From a virus, in the IMG/VR virus record IMGVR_UViG_3300035698_005333, positions 1-23,366 of that record: 23,366 nt of DNA; one strand, given 5' to 3'. The position numbers and the translations under genes were made by a program. The notes beneath the pieces were generated by a model. That model ran no database searches. It was not told the origin of the DNA and saw only the letters and a program-made list of their open reading frames with translations. Within the stretch, counting starts at the first letter, position 1. Each line of letters begins with the position of its first letter. Positions 15,188 through 21,866 of this stretch are shown one piece after another.

Positions 15188-17016
15188 TTCTCCTCTGTTT
15201 GTATTGTTTCTAATCGTTGTATTAGCTCTTTAGCTGTATCTAATGTATTATCATCATTAAATATATCAACCATACCCGCTTGGAACTCCTCAGGAGTAAC
15301 AATAGGGTTTCCTTCGTTATCAGCAATCTGTAACATTGGGAATAATTGTAGAGCTAAATCAATCTTCTCAGAATAAGATTCTTCACTCATATCACTATAT
15401 CGTTTAGATAATTCGTCATAGCTATCTAATTTAGCAGCTTTAACTAAATCTAATGATGTAATTAATGGGTTTGGATCTTTATATTGGTTTTGCATTTGAT
15501 AAATATTTTTATACTCAGTATATTGTCTTGATGAATCATTTTTAGTTTTATATGATAAATCAGTTAATATATCTGTATCTATATCAGTAAGACCTTTTTC
15601 AAGTTGAAACTCTTTAAATGTAGTTTCTTTATCTTTATCTTCTCTAACAAAAATAGTTCTATCTCCATAATAATGAGCTATATACTTTATGATTTTCTTA
15701 GATAATCTAGTAACGAATAATTCTATTTGTTCAATTATCAATACATCAATAGCTTTAACTAAGTCGATAACATCACTAGTTCCACTAGCTGTATTAGCTG
15801 CCGTTCCTAAATTACCTGTATACCTAGAAGATACACCAGCGTACGTTCTTATATATTGAACGAACTCTCGACCATAATTAACTAACTCAGCATCAATTTT
15901 AGGGTATGGTAATTGAGCTATAGCTTTATTAATGTCTCCTGATGCCATCCATATTGTTCCTAGAGCGGCTTGGAATTTAGCAAACTCGTCTATATCAATA
16001 TTAGCTTCATCAGATATAATCCAAGTTGGTATTGTATAGTGCATAGCTACGTTATTTATTGAACTTTCGATCAAGTTAGCTACTTTCTGTGCAGAAGTTA
16101 AACCTCTCATCAACGGAATTGCGTATGGTGATTGAGGCATTTCCTCACAAGAGAATTTTTCAATAGGATAGAAATCAAATGGGAAGTTTTCATTAGTTTC
16201 TAATAATACTCCATTAATTAAATAGTGAACCATTATTTTAGTATACTTAACTTCTTCTTCATCACCAGTTTCTTCATCAGTAATAGTTTTAGTATCTAAC
16301 TTTTTAACATATATAGTGTTTAACATATATATGTTTTTTTGTTCTTTAACATAGTCACGACCAGCTAACATTTCACCGTCTTGTGGACCATCACTATATT
16401 TTCTAGCTGTTTTACTATTATCTTCTAACTTCTTAGCCCATTCAGGTTTATTTCTCTTAACCCAATCAAATGTTTTACGAGTTTTAGAAACTAAAAAGTC
16501 ACTTCCATCAATATTATCTGAACTAGGATCTAAATATATAGTGGTAGGATATAATTCATTTAATTTTATGAAACCTTCGTTACGAGTGTTAGTTCCACCA
16601 TCAATAGAATCGGCATCAAAAGTTATTTCTATATAACCATCACCTAAAATTGCACCACTCTTTATACATTTCTTAACAAGTGAATCAGCTTCTAATCTTT
16701 TCCATTCGTTTTTATAAACACTATTTAGAGTTTCAACAGCTTTAATATCATTAGGAGATTTAGGTTTAATATCACCACTATAGTCAGTCGTGAATAACGA
16801 CGCTAATCTCTCGTCTATTGCGTTCTTAACGTGATTTATATCACTTCTAAGTACGAATGGAGAATCTTCGCTATACGTAGCTAAATTATAATAAACGTTC
16901 TCGTAATGAGCTTGGTTATTAATATATTCTTCATCTCTTTGTGCTTTTCGATATTCAGTAGCCGAATTGATTTTAGCGACTAAACTATCTTGTAACTTCA
17001 TTTCTTTTTCGTCCAT
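15178..17016 (-). CDS. Portal protein
   Basis: This 612-residue protein forms the ring through which DNA enters the head. It lies between large terminase and scaffold, the standard portal position. The start (QDSLVAKINSATEYRKAQRD), the early RSDINHVKNAIDERLASLF segment and SGAILGDGYIEITFD match the crown-to-wing layout of podovirus-type portals, and NLIESSINNVAMHYTIPTWI followed by a long helix (KFQAALGTIWMA) fits the stem region. The acidic, helical C-terminal third fits a crown. Length suits podovirus portals of 500-700 residues. Its ATG overlaps the stop of the 57-residue gene by 1 bp (TAATG), so the two are coupled. I recognise it by position and sequence style; no single diagnostic motif exists for portals. 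Confidence 0.8.
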   Translation of the reverse strand: MDEKEMKLQDSLVAKINSATEYRKAQRDEEYINNQAHYENVYYNLATYSEDSPFVLRSDINHVKNAIDERLASLFTTDYSGDIKPKSPNDIKAVETLNSVYKNEWKRLEADSLVKKCIKSGAILGDGYIEITFDADSIDGGTNTRNEGFIKLNELYPTTIYLDPSSDNIDGSDFLVSKTRKTFDWVKRNKPEWAKKLEDNSKTARKYSDGPQDGEMLAGRDYVKEQKNIYMLNTIYVKKLDTKTITDEETGDEEEVKYTKIMVHYLINGVLLETNENFPFDFYPIEKFSCEEMPQSPYAIPLMRGLTSAQKVANLIESSINNVAMHYTIPTWIISDEANIDIDEFAKFQAALGTIWMASGDINKAIAQLPYPKIDAELVNYGREFVQYIRTYAGVSSRYTGNLGTAANTASGTSDVIDLVKAIDVLIIEQIELFVTRLSKKIIKYIAHYYGDRTIFVREDKDKETTFKEFQLEKGLTDIDTDILTDLSYKTKNDSSRQYTEYKNIYQMQNQYKDPNPLITSLDLVKAAKLDSYDELSKRYSDMSEESYSEKIDLALQLFPMLQIADNEGNPIVTPEEFQAGMVDIFNDDNTLDTAKELIQRLETIQTEEKIV

Positions 17017-17189
17017 TATGCGTTACCTCTTTTCTCAACGATTTTTTCGATTTTTTTCATTTGAGCATCGGGAATACCTTTGAAAGATACGCGGTTTTGA
17101 GTTGATTTTACAACCGGTTTAACCTCTCGTAATTCTTTAACTTGCTTTTCAAGTTCAGCAATCCTTTTAAAAATTGTGAATATTTTCAT
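17016..17189 (-). CDS. Small coiled-coil protein between terminase and portal
   Basis: A 57-residue ORF starts with ATG at 17189 behind a strong AGGAGGT site, overlaps the terminase stop by 4 bp (ATGA) and overlaps the portal start by 1 bp. The tight coupling on both sides, plus the ribosome site, makes it a real gene. The N-terminal 24 residues (IFKRIAELEKQVKELREV) form a leucine-heptad coiled coil, followed by a proline-containing basic linker and a short amphipathic helix (DAQMKKIEKIVEKRG). No family is recognised. Its place suggests a packaging or portal-assembly accessory protein. Confidence 0.7.
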   Translation of the reverse strand: MKIFTIFKRIAELEKQVKELREVKPVVKSTQNRVSFKGIPDAQMKKIEKIVEKRGNA

Positions 17190-18739
17190 ACCTTGAAACC
17201 TCCTACTCTCCTCTTATTTTTAGAACTATGACTAACAGAGTTCATTAATTTATTACCCATAGCCCCTATATTTTTATTATACAACATTCTTTGCTTAACT
17301 ACAACATCATACGGAATATCGTGATAGATATATCGAATACAGTCCATCGCGTGGTTATTCTTATCGAGTGGTTTATCCCCTATATTCCTATTAGTGTTAC
17401 GTTCTTCAGGAGTCGGATAACGATATTCACATCCTTCAGTTATTGTATTTTTTAAACTTCTAAATATATGAATCTTACCATTAAACATCAAATCCTTAAC
17501 CTTAGCAATACCATCCATAATAGAATTGTTAGCAGACTTGAATATCAGATTATGTTCTAAATTCATCTGTTGTTTATACGTTCTAGCACTTATCTGTGAT
17601 CGTTTAGCTGCTGACGGGTCTATCAGTAACGGCATCAATCTACCATCAGGTATATCTCTAATCATAGCTTTTATAGCAATCGCAACCTGAGTTAACACTT
17701 GATCTGTTTTATAAAATTCTCTTATCAAATACGTATTTCCAGTTTCTTCATCGAGTGCTGCCAAAACTACAGCTGCAGGGTCGGCAATACCAGGGTCGTG
17801 TGCTAAATAGTAAATCCATTCAGGTTTCAGAGGTATATCATCCATAACATACTTCAAAAATTCAGGATACACAGCTCCTTCAGCATATTCAATAATACAA
17901 TCTATATTCAATCTAACCTGAGCGGCAGACATCGATGAAATCATCGTTTGTAAAACACCTTCAGCTAAAAACGTATTATCTCTTGAACTACTCAGAAACG
18001 CTTTCAAGTCAGGATTCGGTTCTTTAACTCTATCCATATACGTATCGACAGTACTTCTTATACTCTCACTACCTTCTATACTTGAAGATGTAAATAATAG
18101 ATCACGTATAAACCCTTGAGATGGATTCGAAATACCAATCCCCATAAAGCGATCGACACCATCTTCCATAACATCTCTCGATGCTGCGTGGTTTCTTAAA
18201 CGTTGAATCAACTCATACCAAACATCAGGTTTTATACCTGACATTTCTTCAAGTAAAAACCCGGTTATCTCCATCGATCTAAACGTTTCGTCATCCTTAG
18301 ATGAATAACCTATAAACTCGTGACCATTGGTCAGTTTTATATATATATTTTGTTTCGTATCGTGAAACTTCTCTATATATTTATCAGGCAAATATTCTTT
18401 AAACACAGGAATAACAGCTCTCGACAACTGTTGCAGCGTTTGAGCCATCAGCAACGTCTTACCATTTGGAACTGTCAATCCGTGGTTTATGCTTTCCATA
18501 ACTCCAGCTCTTGATTTCGCCGATCCTTTTCCACCTATCAGCAACTTAAGTTTACTCTTACTATCATGAACAACCTTTTGGTGAGGTAGTGGTTCGTAAT
18601 CTATATACGCGGCATCACATATATCGCAATACCCATAAAATTTCTTTGATTGCTTTTGAATTGTTATCGATCCATTCTTACATACGGGGCATTCATAAAC
18701 CTTCTCGAATTTGGTTTCTTTTATCTTATTAACTATCAA
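17186..18739 (-). CDS. terL: Terminase large subunit with N-terminal zinc ribbon
   Basis: This 517-residue packaging motor begins at a TTG overlapping the previous stop by 4 bp (TTGA), with AAGGA 8 nt upstream. Residues 17-41 hold C-x2-C-x17-C-x2-C (CPVC and CDIC), a zinc ribbon that most large terminases lack. The ATPase half has Walker A GGKGSAKS (69-76) and Walker B FLLEE (161-165), with the coupling segment SNPSQG near 204. The nuclease half has the RNase H-like acidic sites in HDPGIADPAA (~315), LLIDPSA (~372) and NHAMDCIRY (~465). It binds procapsid portal, pumps DNA and cuts it. All catalytic motifs are intact, so it should be functional. Family assignment is secure; the cutting mode (pac or cos) cannot be read from it. 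Confidence 0.95.
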   Translation of the reverse strand: MIVNKIKETKFEKVYECPVCKNGSITIQKQSKKFYGYCDICDAAYIDYEPLPHQKVVHDSKSKLKLLIGGKGSAKSRAGVMESINHGLTVPNGKTLLMAQTLQQLSRAVIPVFKEYLPDKYIEKFHDTKQNIYIKLTNGHEFIGYSSKDDETFRSMEITGFLLEEMSGIKPDVWYELIQRLRNHAASRDVMEDGVDRFMGIGISNPSQGFIRDLLFTSSSIEGSESIRSTVDTYMDRVKEPNPDLKAFLSSSRDNTFLAEGVLQTMISSMSAAQVRLNIDCIIEYAEGAVYPEFLKYVMDDIPLKPEWIYYLAHDPGIADPAAVVLAALDEETGNTYLIREFYKTDQVLTQVAIAIKAMIRDIPDGRLMPLLIDPSAAKRSQISARTYKQQMNLEHNLIFKSANNSIMDGIAKVKDLMFNGKIHIFRSLKNTITEGCEYRYPTPEERNTNRNIGDKPLDKNNHAMDCIRYIYHDIPYDVVVKQRMLYNKNIGAMGNKLMNSVSHSSKNKRRVGGFKV

Positions 18740-19179
18740 GTTCGATCCTTCACATCAGTTACTCTTAATATAACTATATTCTGTTTAGATTCTTGTTTAT
18801 TCTTAGCTTCTATCTTTTCAATCATATTGATAGAATCCTTTTTACCTTTTCCGTATGCGTCTGTTAAATTGTTCTCAGCACTCATTTTTATAAAGATATC
18901 CTTATGTCTAGCTAAATACTTCGCTACCATATTATCCATTAGGAACATCGTCCATTCATCAGGTGTTACATCTTCATAATCGTGAGATAACTCAAATTGG
19001 TTTTTAAATAGGTTATTCTCAAACTCACTCAAAAACATATCGCTTAATTTTAAAAATAGTGTACGTCTACTCTCGTTCAAGTGACCTGCTATTTTTATAT
19101 TCTCCGTTAAGCTATCAACCTCATTCTCTCTGTTTTTTACATTTCTGTCTATAGTATCTTTGTTGTCTAATATACTCAC
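18736..19179 (-). CDS. Terminase small subunit candidate
   Basis: The frame is open from a TTG at 19200, but a GTG at 19179 has AAGGA and GAGG sites just upstream and gives 147 residues, beginning MSILDNKDTIDRN. The protein is helical and charged: residues ~20-60 (ENIKIAGHLNESRRTLFLKL), a middle helix-rich block (EDVTPDEWTMFLMDNMVAKYL), and a C-terminal basic region. The stop overlaps the large terminase start (TTGA). Position directly before terL, size and helical character are typical of small terminases, which recognise packaging-start DNA. No clear HTH motif can be named, so this is a positional call. Confidence 0.6.
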   Translation of the reverse strand: MSILDNKDTIDRNVKNRENEVDSLTENIKIAGHLNESRRTLFLKLSDMFLSEFENNLFKNQFELSHDYEDVTPDEWTMFLMDNMVAKYLARHKDIFIKMSAENNLTDAYGKGKKDSINMIEKIEAKNKQESKQNIVILRVTDVKDRT

Positions 19180-19297
19180 AAAACCTCTTCCTTTCTTCAA
19201 CCATTATCTTCATACAAAACGGACATCTATATATATTTCGATGTCCTTCCATCGCTATTATCTTTAAATTTCGACCGCATCCATCACATTTAATCAT
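19121..19297 (-). CDS. 58-residue zinc-ribbon protein preceding the terminase genes
   Basis: The ATG at 19297 follows GGAGG by 8 nt. The product begins MIKCDGCGRNLKI and continues to RCPFCMKI, giving two CxxC pairs (CDGC, CPFC) 17 residues apart, a compact zinc ribbon resembling Com-type regulatory zinc fingers. The C-terminal half is strongly basic (ERKRFCEYIRQQRYYRQKCKKQRE), suggesting RNA or DNA binding. It overlaps the first 59 bp of the small terminase gene in another frame, so it may control that gene's translation. I infer nucleic-acid binding; no named family is certain. Confidence 0.65.
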   Translation of the reverse strand: MIKCDGCGRNLKIIAMEGHRNIYRCPFCMKIMVEERKRFCEYIRQQRYYRQKCKKQRE

Positions 19298-19315
19298 CGC
19301 AGTAGCCTCCTACCT

Positions 19316-19344
19316 ATTATAACATAAAAAAAACATCGATTCAA
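19316..19344 (-). promoter_or_regulatory. Promoter for zinc-ribbon and terminase genes, in a terminator hairpin
   Basis: TTGAAT (19339-19344) is followed after 17 nt by TATAAT (19316-19321), with TG in the extended position. The -35 is exactly the six-base loop of the hairpin at 19334-19349. Confidence 0.75.
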
Positions 19345-19349
19345 CGATG
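19326..19349 (-). terminator. Terminator before the terminase unit
   Basis: CATCG / CGATG stem (19345-19349 with 19334-19338), 6-nt loop, then eight T (19326-19333) on the minus strand. The short stem suggests moderate efficiency. Confidence 0.6.
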
Positions 19350-19421
19350 CTTAACTATAACCTTTTAAAGCCTCGGTTTTTATTAATTCTTCATACCGCC
19401 CTATAGCTATACCGAATATGT
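19326..19421 (-). ncRNA. Possible small RNA (or micro-ORF transcript) upstream of the terminase genes
   Basis: A promoter at 19428-19456 and a terminator at 19326-19349 bound a ~95-nt transcript without a normal gene. It contains a TATAGCTATA palindrome and CTATA/TATAG ends that could pair. A UAA at ~19353 closes a coding-like frame (RYIFGIAIGRYEELIKTEA), but no standard start follows the promoter. Either a structured RNA or a decayed coding remnant is possible. Confidence 0.35.
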
Positions 19422-19427
19422 ACCTAC

Positions 19428-19456
19428 ATTGTAACACAAAAATAAAAGAAACGCAA
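19428..19456 (-). promoter_or_regulatory. Promoter embedded in the terminator after the phosphoesterase gene
   Basis: TTGCGT (19451-19456), 17-nt spacer containing the T-tract, then TACAAT (19428-19433) with TG extension. It has the same architecture as at 19316 and 15153. Confidence 0.6.
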
Positions 19457-19466
19457 AACGCGTTTC
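19437..19466 (-). terminator. Terminator downstream of the phosphoesterase gene
   Basis: GAAACGC / GCGTTTC stem (19460-19466 with 19448-19454), 5-nt loop, then TTTTATTTTTG on the minus strand. The 7-bp GC-containing stem is the most stable of the leftward set. Confidence 0.75.
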
Positions 19467-19495
19467 CTCTAAAAGAATAAAAAAAGGGTCTTGTC

Positions 19496-19516
19496 GGGGA
19501 GCGGATAAATCTCCCC
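19496..19516 (-). other. GC-rich hairpin in the 3' region of the phosphoesterase transcript
   Basis: GGGGAG (19496-19501) pairs with CTCCCC (19511-19516) around 9 nt. The nearest T-run (19481-19487) starts about 8 nt beyond the stem, too far for a classic terminator. It may be an additional RNA structure or a protein-binding inverted repeat. The remaining bases between 19517 and 19582 show no gene. Confidence 0.45.
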
Positions 19517-19582
19517 TCATAATGTGCCTAATAATATACCAATCTAACGCCGTCTATTTCCACACACACTATGAGGAAGGAT

Positions 19583-20513
19583 CTATAATCTCTTCATCTT
19601 CTCCTTCGTCTTATAATACGGTACATACGTATCGTTCATCTCAACTACCTCTCCCAATTCGTTAACTCTAGCATTAATAATTATATATCCCATATCATTA
19701 CCAAGCTTCATCTTCTTCATAAACGGAGTCGGATCTACCATACACGGCACTTGGAATGCGTGTATATTTCTATAAAACATCTTAAAGTACTTATGGAAGT
19801 GTCCAACAAATATCATATTCGGTTTATCTCCACCCATCATAGCGTCTATATTCTTCTGCAACTTATAACTACGTGCATACGAACTTCCACCACCCGGGTG
19901 ATCCAATTCAACAATACATCCACCAAAATTCAGCTTCGCATTATCGTGACCAACATACACCATATCATCTCGACGCATCGCAATATTCTTACCTACGTTG
20001 ATACCGCCGTTCATTATGTGTGTTTCATCGTGATTCCCAGTAATAAAGTACGTCTTAACACCATCACGCATCGGGTAATTCGCAACCACATCATCTATCT
20101 GTTCATCAGCACCCATATTATCCAACTCATATATATGCGTCGGTCTTATCTTATAAAACCCGTCAGTTATATCACCGCAATGCAGCACAGTCTTGATCCC
20201 ATCCGCAGCAGCTCTATCATACGCCTCTTGCAGTATATCATTTCTATGCATCTTATTACTCATATGAGTATCTGAAATAACTATAAACCTCAAATCCTTA
20301 ACAGAACCACCAACATCCGTCGTCTTCTTATTCTCAGGTGCGATTCGGTTATCTGTGATCTTACATTTCTTCAGACCGTTCTCAGTCCACTTCTGAACGT
20401 CAGGTGTTCAATCAACCCCACGATCTCATATTCCTTCAATCCTAGTTTCCGTGCTAACTCTAGTGTCGTTTTCTCTCTTTTGTCTTCGCTTTTTGATTGT
20501 TAGTTAACGTCAT
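19583..20513 (-). pseudogene. Calcineurin-like metallophosphoesterase with N-terminal HTH-like region, broken by two 1-nt deletions
   Basis: The catalytic part (19583-20293) is intact, with all metal-binding motifs counted from LRFIVISDTH: SDTH (7-10), HCGDITDG (38-45), GNHDETH (86-92), DHPGG (131-135) and VGHFHK (163-168). Upstream, the ATG at 20513 (AAGG site, strong promoter) starts MTLTNNQK and soon stops. Another frame carries TTLELARKLGLKEYEIVGLIE, and a third continues TPDVQKWTENGLKKC into the catalytic frame. Adding one A in the AAAAA run at ~20489-20493 and one in the AA at ~20408-20409 restores a ~310-residue protein. The first segment resembles a small HTH. If the breaks are real, only a TTG at 20293 without a clear ribosome site could start the enzyme. 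Substrate is unknown; such phage enzymes are often nucleases or phosphatases. Confidence 0.75.
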
Positions 20514-20535
20514 TTTTTACCTTCTTTCTTCTATT

Positions 20536-20564
20536 ATTATATCATATTTATTTTAGGTTTTCAA
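20536..20564 (-). promoter_or_regulatory. Leftward promoter at the divergent region
   Basis: TTGAAA (20559-20564), 17-nt spacer, TATAAT (20536-20541) within TATGATATAAT. The ATG at 20513 lies ~23 bp downstream. It is the first leftward promoter from the divergent region and the strongest without an overlapping terminator. Confidence 0.75.
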
Positions 20565-20954
20565 TGTTAGGTGGGATTGGCTAAATACATACACGTGACG
20601 CGGGCGGGTACACGCTTCTCATTTTATTCAAACCCACCCCCTCCCCTTTTTCTATACAGCGTCGTATATCATAGGTAATATACTTTACTATTCAAGTTTG
20701 GTAATTCAAAACCTATATAAACATAGTATTATATTTTAGAGCATACCCCAGAATATACCTGCCCTATTTATTTATATGTATATTTATATATTTATATATT
20801 ATAATCTTTATAAAGTTAAAAAAAATTAAGGGCACAGGTTTTAGAGTTTGCTTTTTTATATAATACTATCTATATATGAAAAAAAATAATTGGTACAACT
20901 AAAGGGGAAAAGCCCTCTTTTAACTATTACTTATAAAAAAGTGTAGTTTTATAC
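20565..20954. other. Non-coding divergent region with GC-rich patch and AT-rich tract (origin or packaging-site candidate)
   Basis: No gene is supported in these 390 bp. A short GC-rich patch (20591-20615) contains CACGTG and a CGTG/CACG inverted repeat, followed by a pyrimidine run ACCCCCTCCCC (20635-20645). Further right, 20764-20815 is almost pure A/T with overlapping TATTTATA units, suited to easy melting. Such a layout between divergent transcription units fits a replication origin or a packaging/cohesive end region. Both are inference. Confidence 0.4.
20901..20921 (+). terminator. Weak rightward hairpin with U-run
   Basis: AAAGGGG, 5-nt loop, CCC-T-CTTT with one bulged T, then T. It would lie ahead of the main rightward promoter and could stop a short transcript from TATAAT at 20859-20864. 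Weak evidence. Confidence 0.3.
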
Positions 20955-20984
20955 TTGACAAACATAAATGTTATATGATATCAT
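20939..20984 (+). promoter_or_regulatory. Main rightward (early) promoter with palindromic operator candidates
   Basis: Consensus TTGACA (20955-20960) precedes TATCAT (20979-20984) by 18 nt, with TG in the extended -10 position. Three palindromes overlap it: AAGTGTA..TATACTT (20939-20956, one mismatch) covering the 5' part of the -35, AACAT-AA-ATGTT (20961-20972) in the spacer, and the perfect ATGATATCAT (20975-20984) over the -10. They are well placed for repressor or activator binding. The leader then runs ~45 nt to the first small gene. Confidence 0.7.
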
Positions 20985-21031
20985 TACTTCAGCAGCGAAA
21001 AGGTGCTAGTAAAGAATAGGGGAAAAAGACA

Positions 21032-21112
21032 ATGATTAGATTTATAAAAGAAAACAAAATATCGATAGCATTTATAATATTTGTATTTGTATTATCAGCA
21101 ACTTGTAAATAG
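21032..21112 (+). CDS. 26-residue membrane peptide, first gene of the rightward operon
   Basis: ATG follows AGGGGA by 8 nt, directly downstream of the early promoter. The peptide is MIRFIKENK followed by a single hydrophobic helix (ISIAFIIFVFVLSATC) and a terminal lysine. The basic N-terminus predicts an inside-to-outside membrane span. It has no homolog I recognise; first-position membrane peptides in phage early operons can affect host membranes, but that is inference. Confidence 0.55.
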   Translation: MIRFIKENKISIAFIIFVFVLSATCK

Positions 21113-21171
21113 AAAGAAAGAGGGAAAACTTAAAAAATGATATAGTATTAACAGATAGTTTCGGGGGTATT

Positions 21172-21309
21172 ATGTATAATGTAGCAGACCACGGGAAATA
21201 TGACTATACAGAAACATTAAAACTATGGGAAAAATTACCAGCAAGTGAAAAAGAGGCATTAGGTGGACTAATACAAGGTGCTATTAGATTTATGAAAGGG
21301 AATGAATAA
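21172..21309 (+). CDS. Small protein of unknown function, start uncertain
   Basis: The ATG at 21172 gives 45 residues (MYNVADHGKYDYTETLKLW...), with GGGGGT 5 nt upstream. It is acidic and helical (LWEKLPASEKEALGGLIQGAI). Codons directly upstream in the same frame also read like protein (NDIVLTDSFGGI) and a better ribosome site (AGAGGG) lies at 21120-21125. However, the ATG at 21137 is one base out of frame and meets UAG after two codons. The original start may have been lost through a 1-nt indel. Confidence 0.55.
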   Translation: MYNVADHGKYDYTETLKLWEKLPASEKEALGGLIQGAIRFMKGNE

Positions 21310-21310
21310 A

Positions 21311-21562
21311 ATGAAATTATATAACATAGAAACACAAAAAGAAATAATAAAAGGTGCGACTGCTATTATGAATGATAAAAAATATAATAATAGCTTAGAA
21401 ATGATAGTGGACGCTATTATAGTACACGATTATAATATCAATAATGATAATGTAAAAGAAGAAAATGACAAGTTATTTAGTGTTATTAATAAAGTATATG
21501 ATAAATTAGATAAGTTTGAAAAAAAAGATATAAATAATTTAGTAAAAAAGGTAGGGGAATAA
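21311..21562 (+). CDS. Small charged helical protein, unknown
   Basis: An ATG at 21302 lies directly against the GAAAGGG site, so the ATG at 21311 is preferred, giving 83 residues. It overlaps nothing but follows the previous stop by 1 bp. The product is rich in K, D, N and I and helical; residues ~45-80 look heptad-rich (KLFSVINKVYDKLDKFEKKDI). No family is recognised. It is an early operon member. Confidence 0.6.
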   Translation: MKLYNIETQKEIIKGATAIMNDKKYNNSLEMIVDAIIVHDYNINNDNVKEENDKLFSVINKVYDKLDKFEKKDINNLVKKVGE

Positions 21563-21563
21563 T

Positions 21564-21770
21564 ATGAAAAAAATAATTCAAGTAAACAAGGAAAAATTTA
21601 AATTGTATATTAAAGAAGAAGAATTAGAAAACGCAAAACAGACATTTATAAATAAACAATATGACTGGATGAGCAAAGAAAAATTGGAAAATTATGCTGA
21701 TAAAAGCATAAAACAATTAATTAAAGATAACATCAGAAGAATTAAATACTGTATTAAAATAAAAAAATAA
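21564..21770 (+). CDS. Small basic protein, unknown
   Basis: This 68-residue ORF starts 1 bp after the previous stop, with AGGGGA 5 nt before the ATG. It is lysine-rich (KYCIKIKK at the end) and helical, containing a motif-free YDWMSKEKLENYADKSIKQLI stretch. No family recognised; high basic charge would allow nucleic-acid binding. Confidence 0.55.
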   Translation: MKKIIQVNKEKFKLYIKEEELENAKQTFINKQYDWMSKEKLENYADKSIKQLIKDNIRRIKYCIKIKK

Positions 21771-21778
21771 TTAGAAAT

Positions 21779-21865
21779 ATGGGAAACGATAGTTATCAAT
21801 CAATGGTAATAGGTCTTATAATGTATGAAAAAAATTTAGATTTTGAAGAAATGGAGTTGATTTAA
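21779..21865 (+). CDS. 28-residue ORF, doubtful
   Basis: ATG to UAA encodes MGNDSYQSMVIGLIMYEKNL and an acidic end. There is no clear ribosome site, but it fills the gap between two genes and ends 1 bp before the next ATG, and its 3' end supplies that gene's GGAG site. Confidence 0.3.
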   Translation: MGNDSYQSMVIGLIMYEKNLDFEEMELI

Positions 21866-21866
21866 T

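Noticed and set aside
18650-18979. Plus-strand 109-codon frame over the terminase genes
   Set aside because: It is antisense to terL and the small terminase, with shadow-type hydrophobic composition and no ribosome site or promoter.
15178-19297. Alternative genetic code (UGA as Trp, as in mycoplasma phages)
   Set aside because: Several genes end at UGA in tight overlaps with the next start, and Trp is encoded by UGG throughout.
19326-19421. phi29-type packaging pRNA
   Set aside because: The phage encodes a normal large terminase rather than a phi29-like gp16, and no pRNA-like secondary structure can be drawn; only a generic small RNA is claimed.
19751-20275. Long plus-strand frame (174 codons) opposite the phosphoesterase
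   Set aside because: It lies entirely antisense to a gene with all catalytic motifs, has His/Ile/Thr-rich composition of a shadow frame and no ribosome site.
20631-20646. G-quadruplex in the C-rich run
   Set aside because: The minus strand has only three G-tracts of three or more within the short region, not the four needed.
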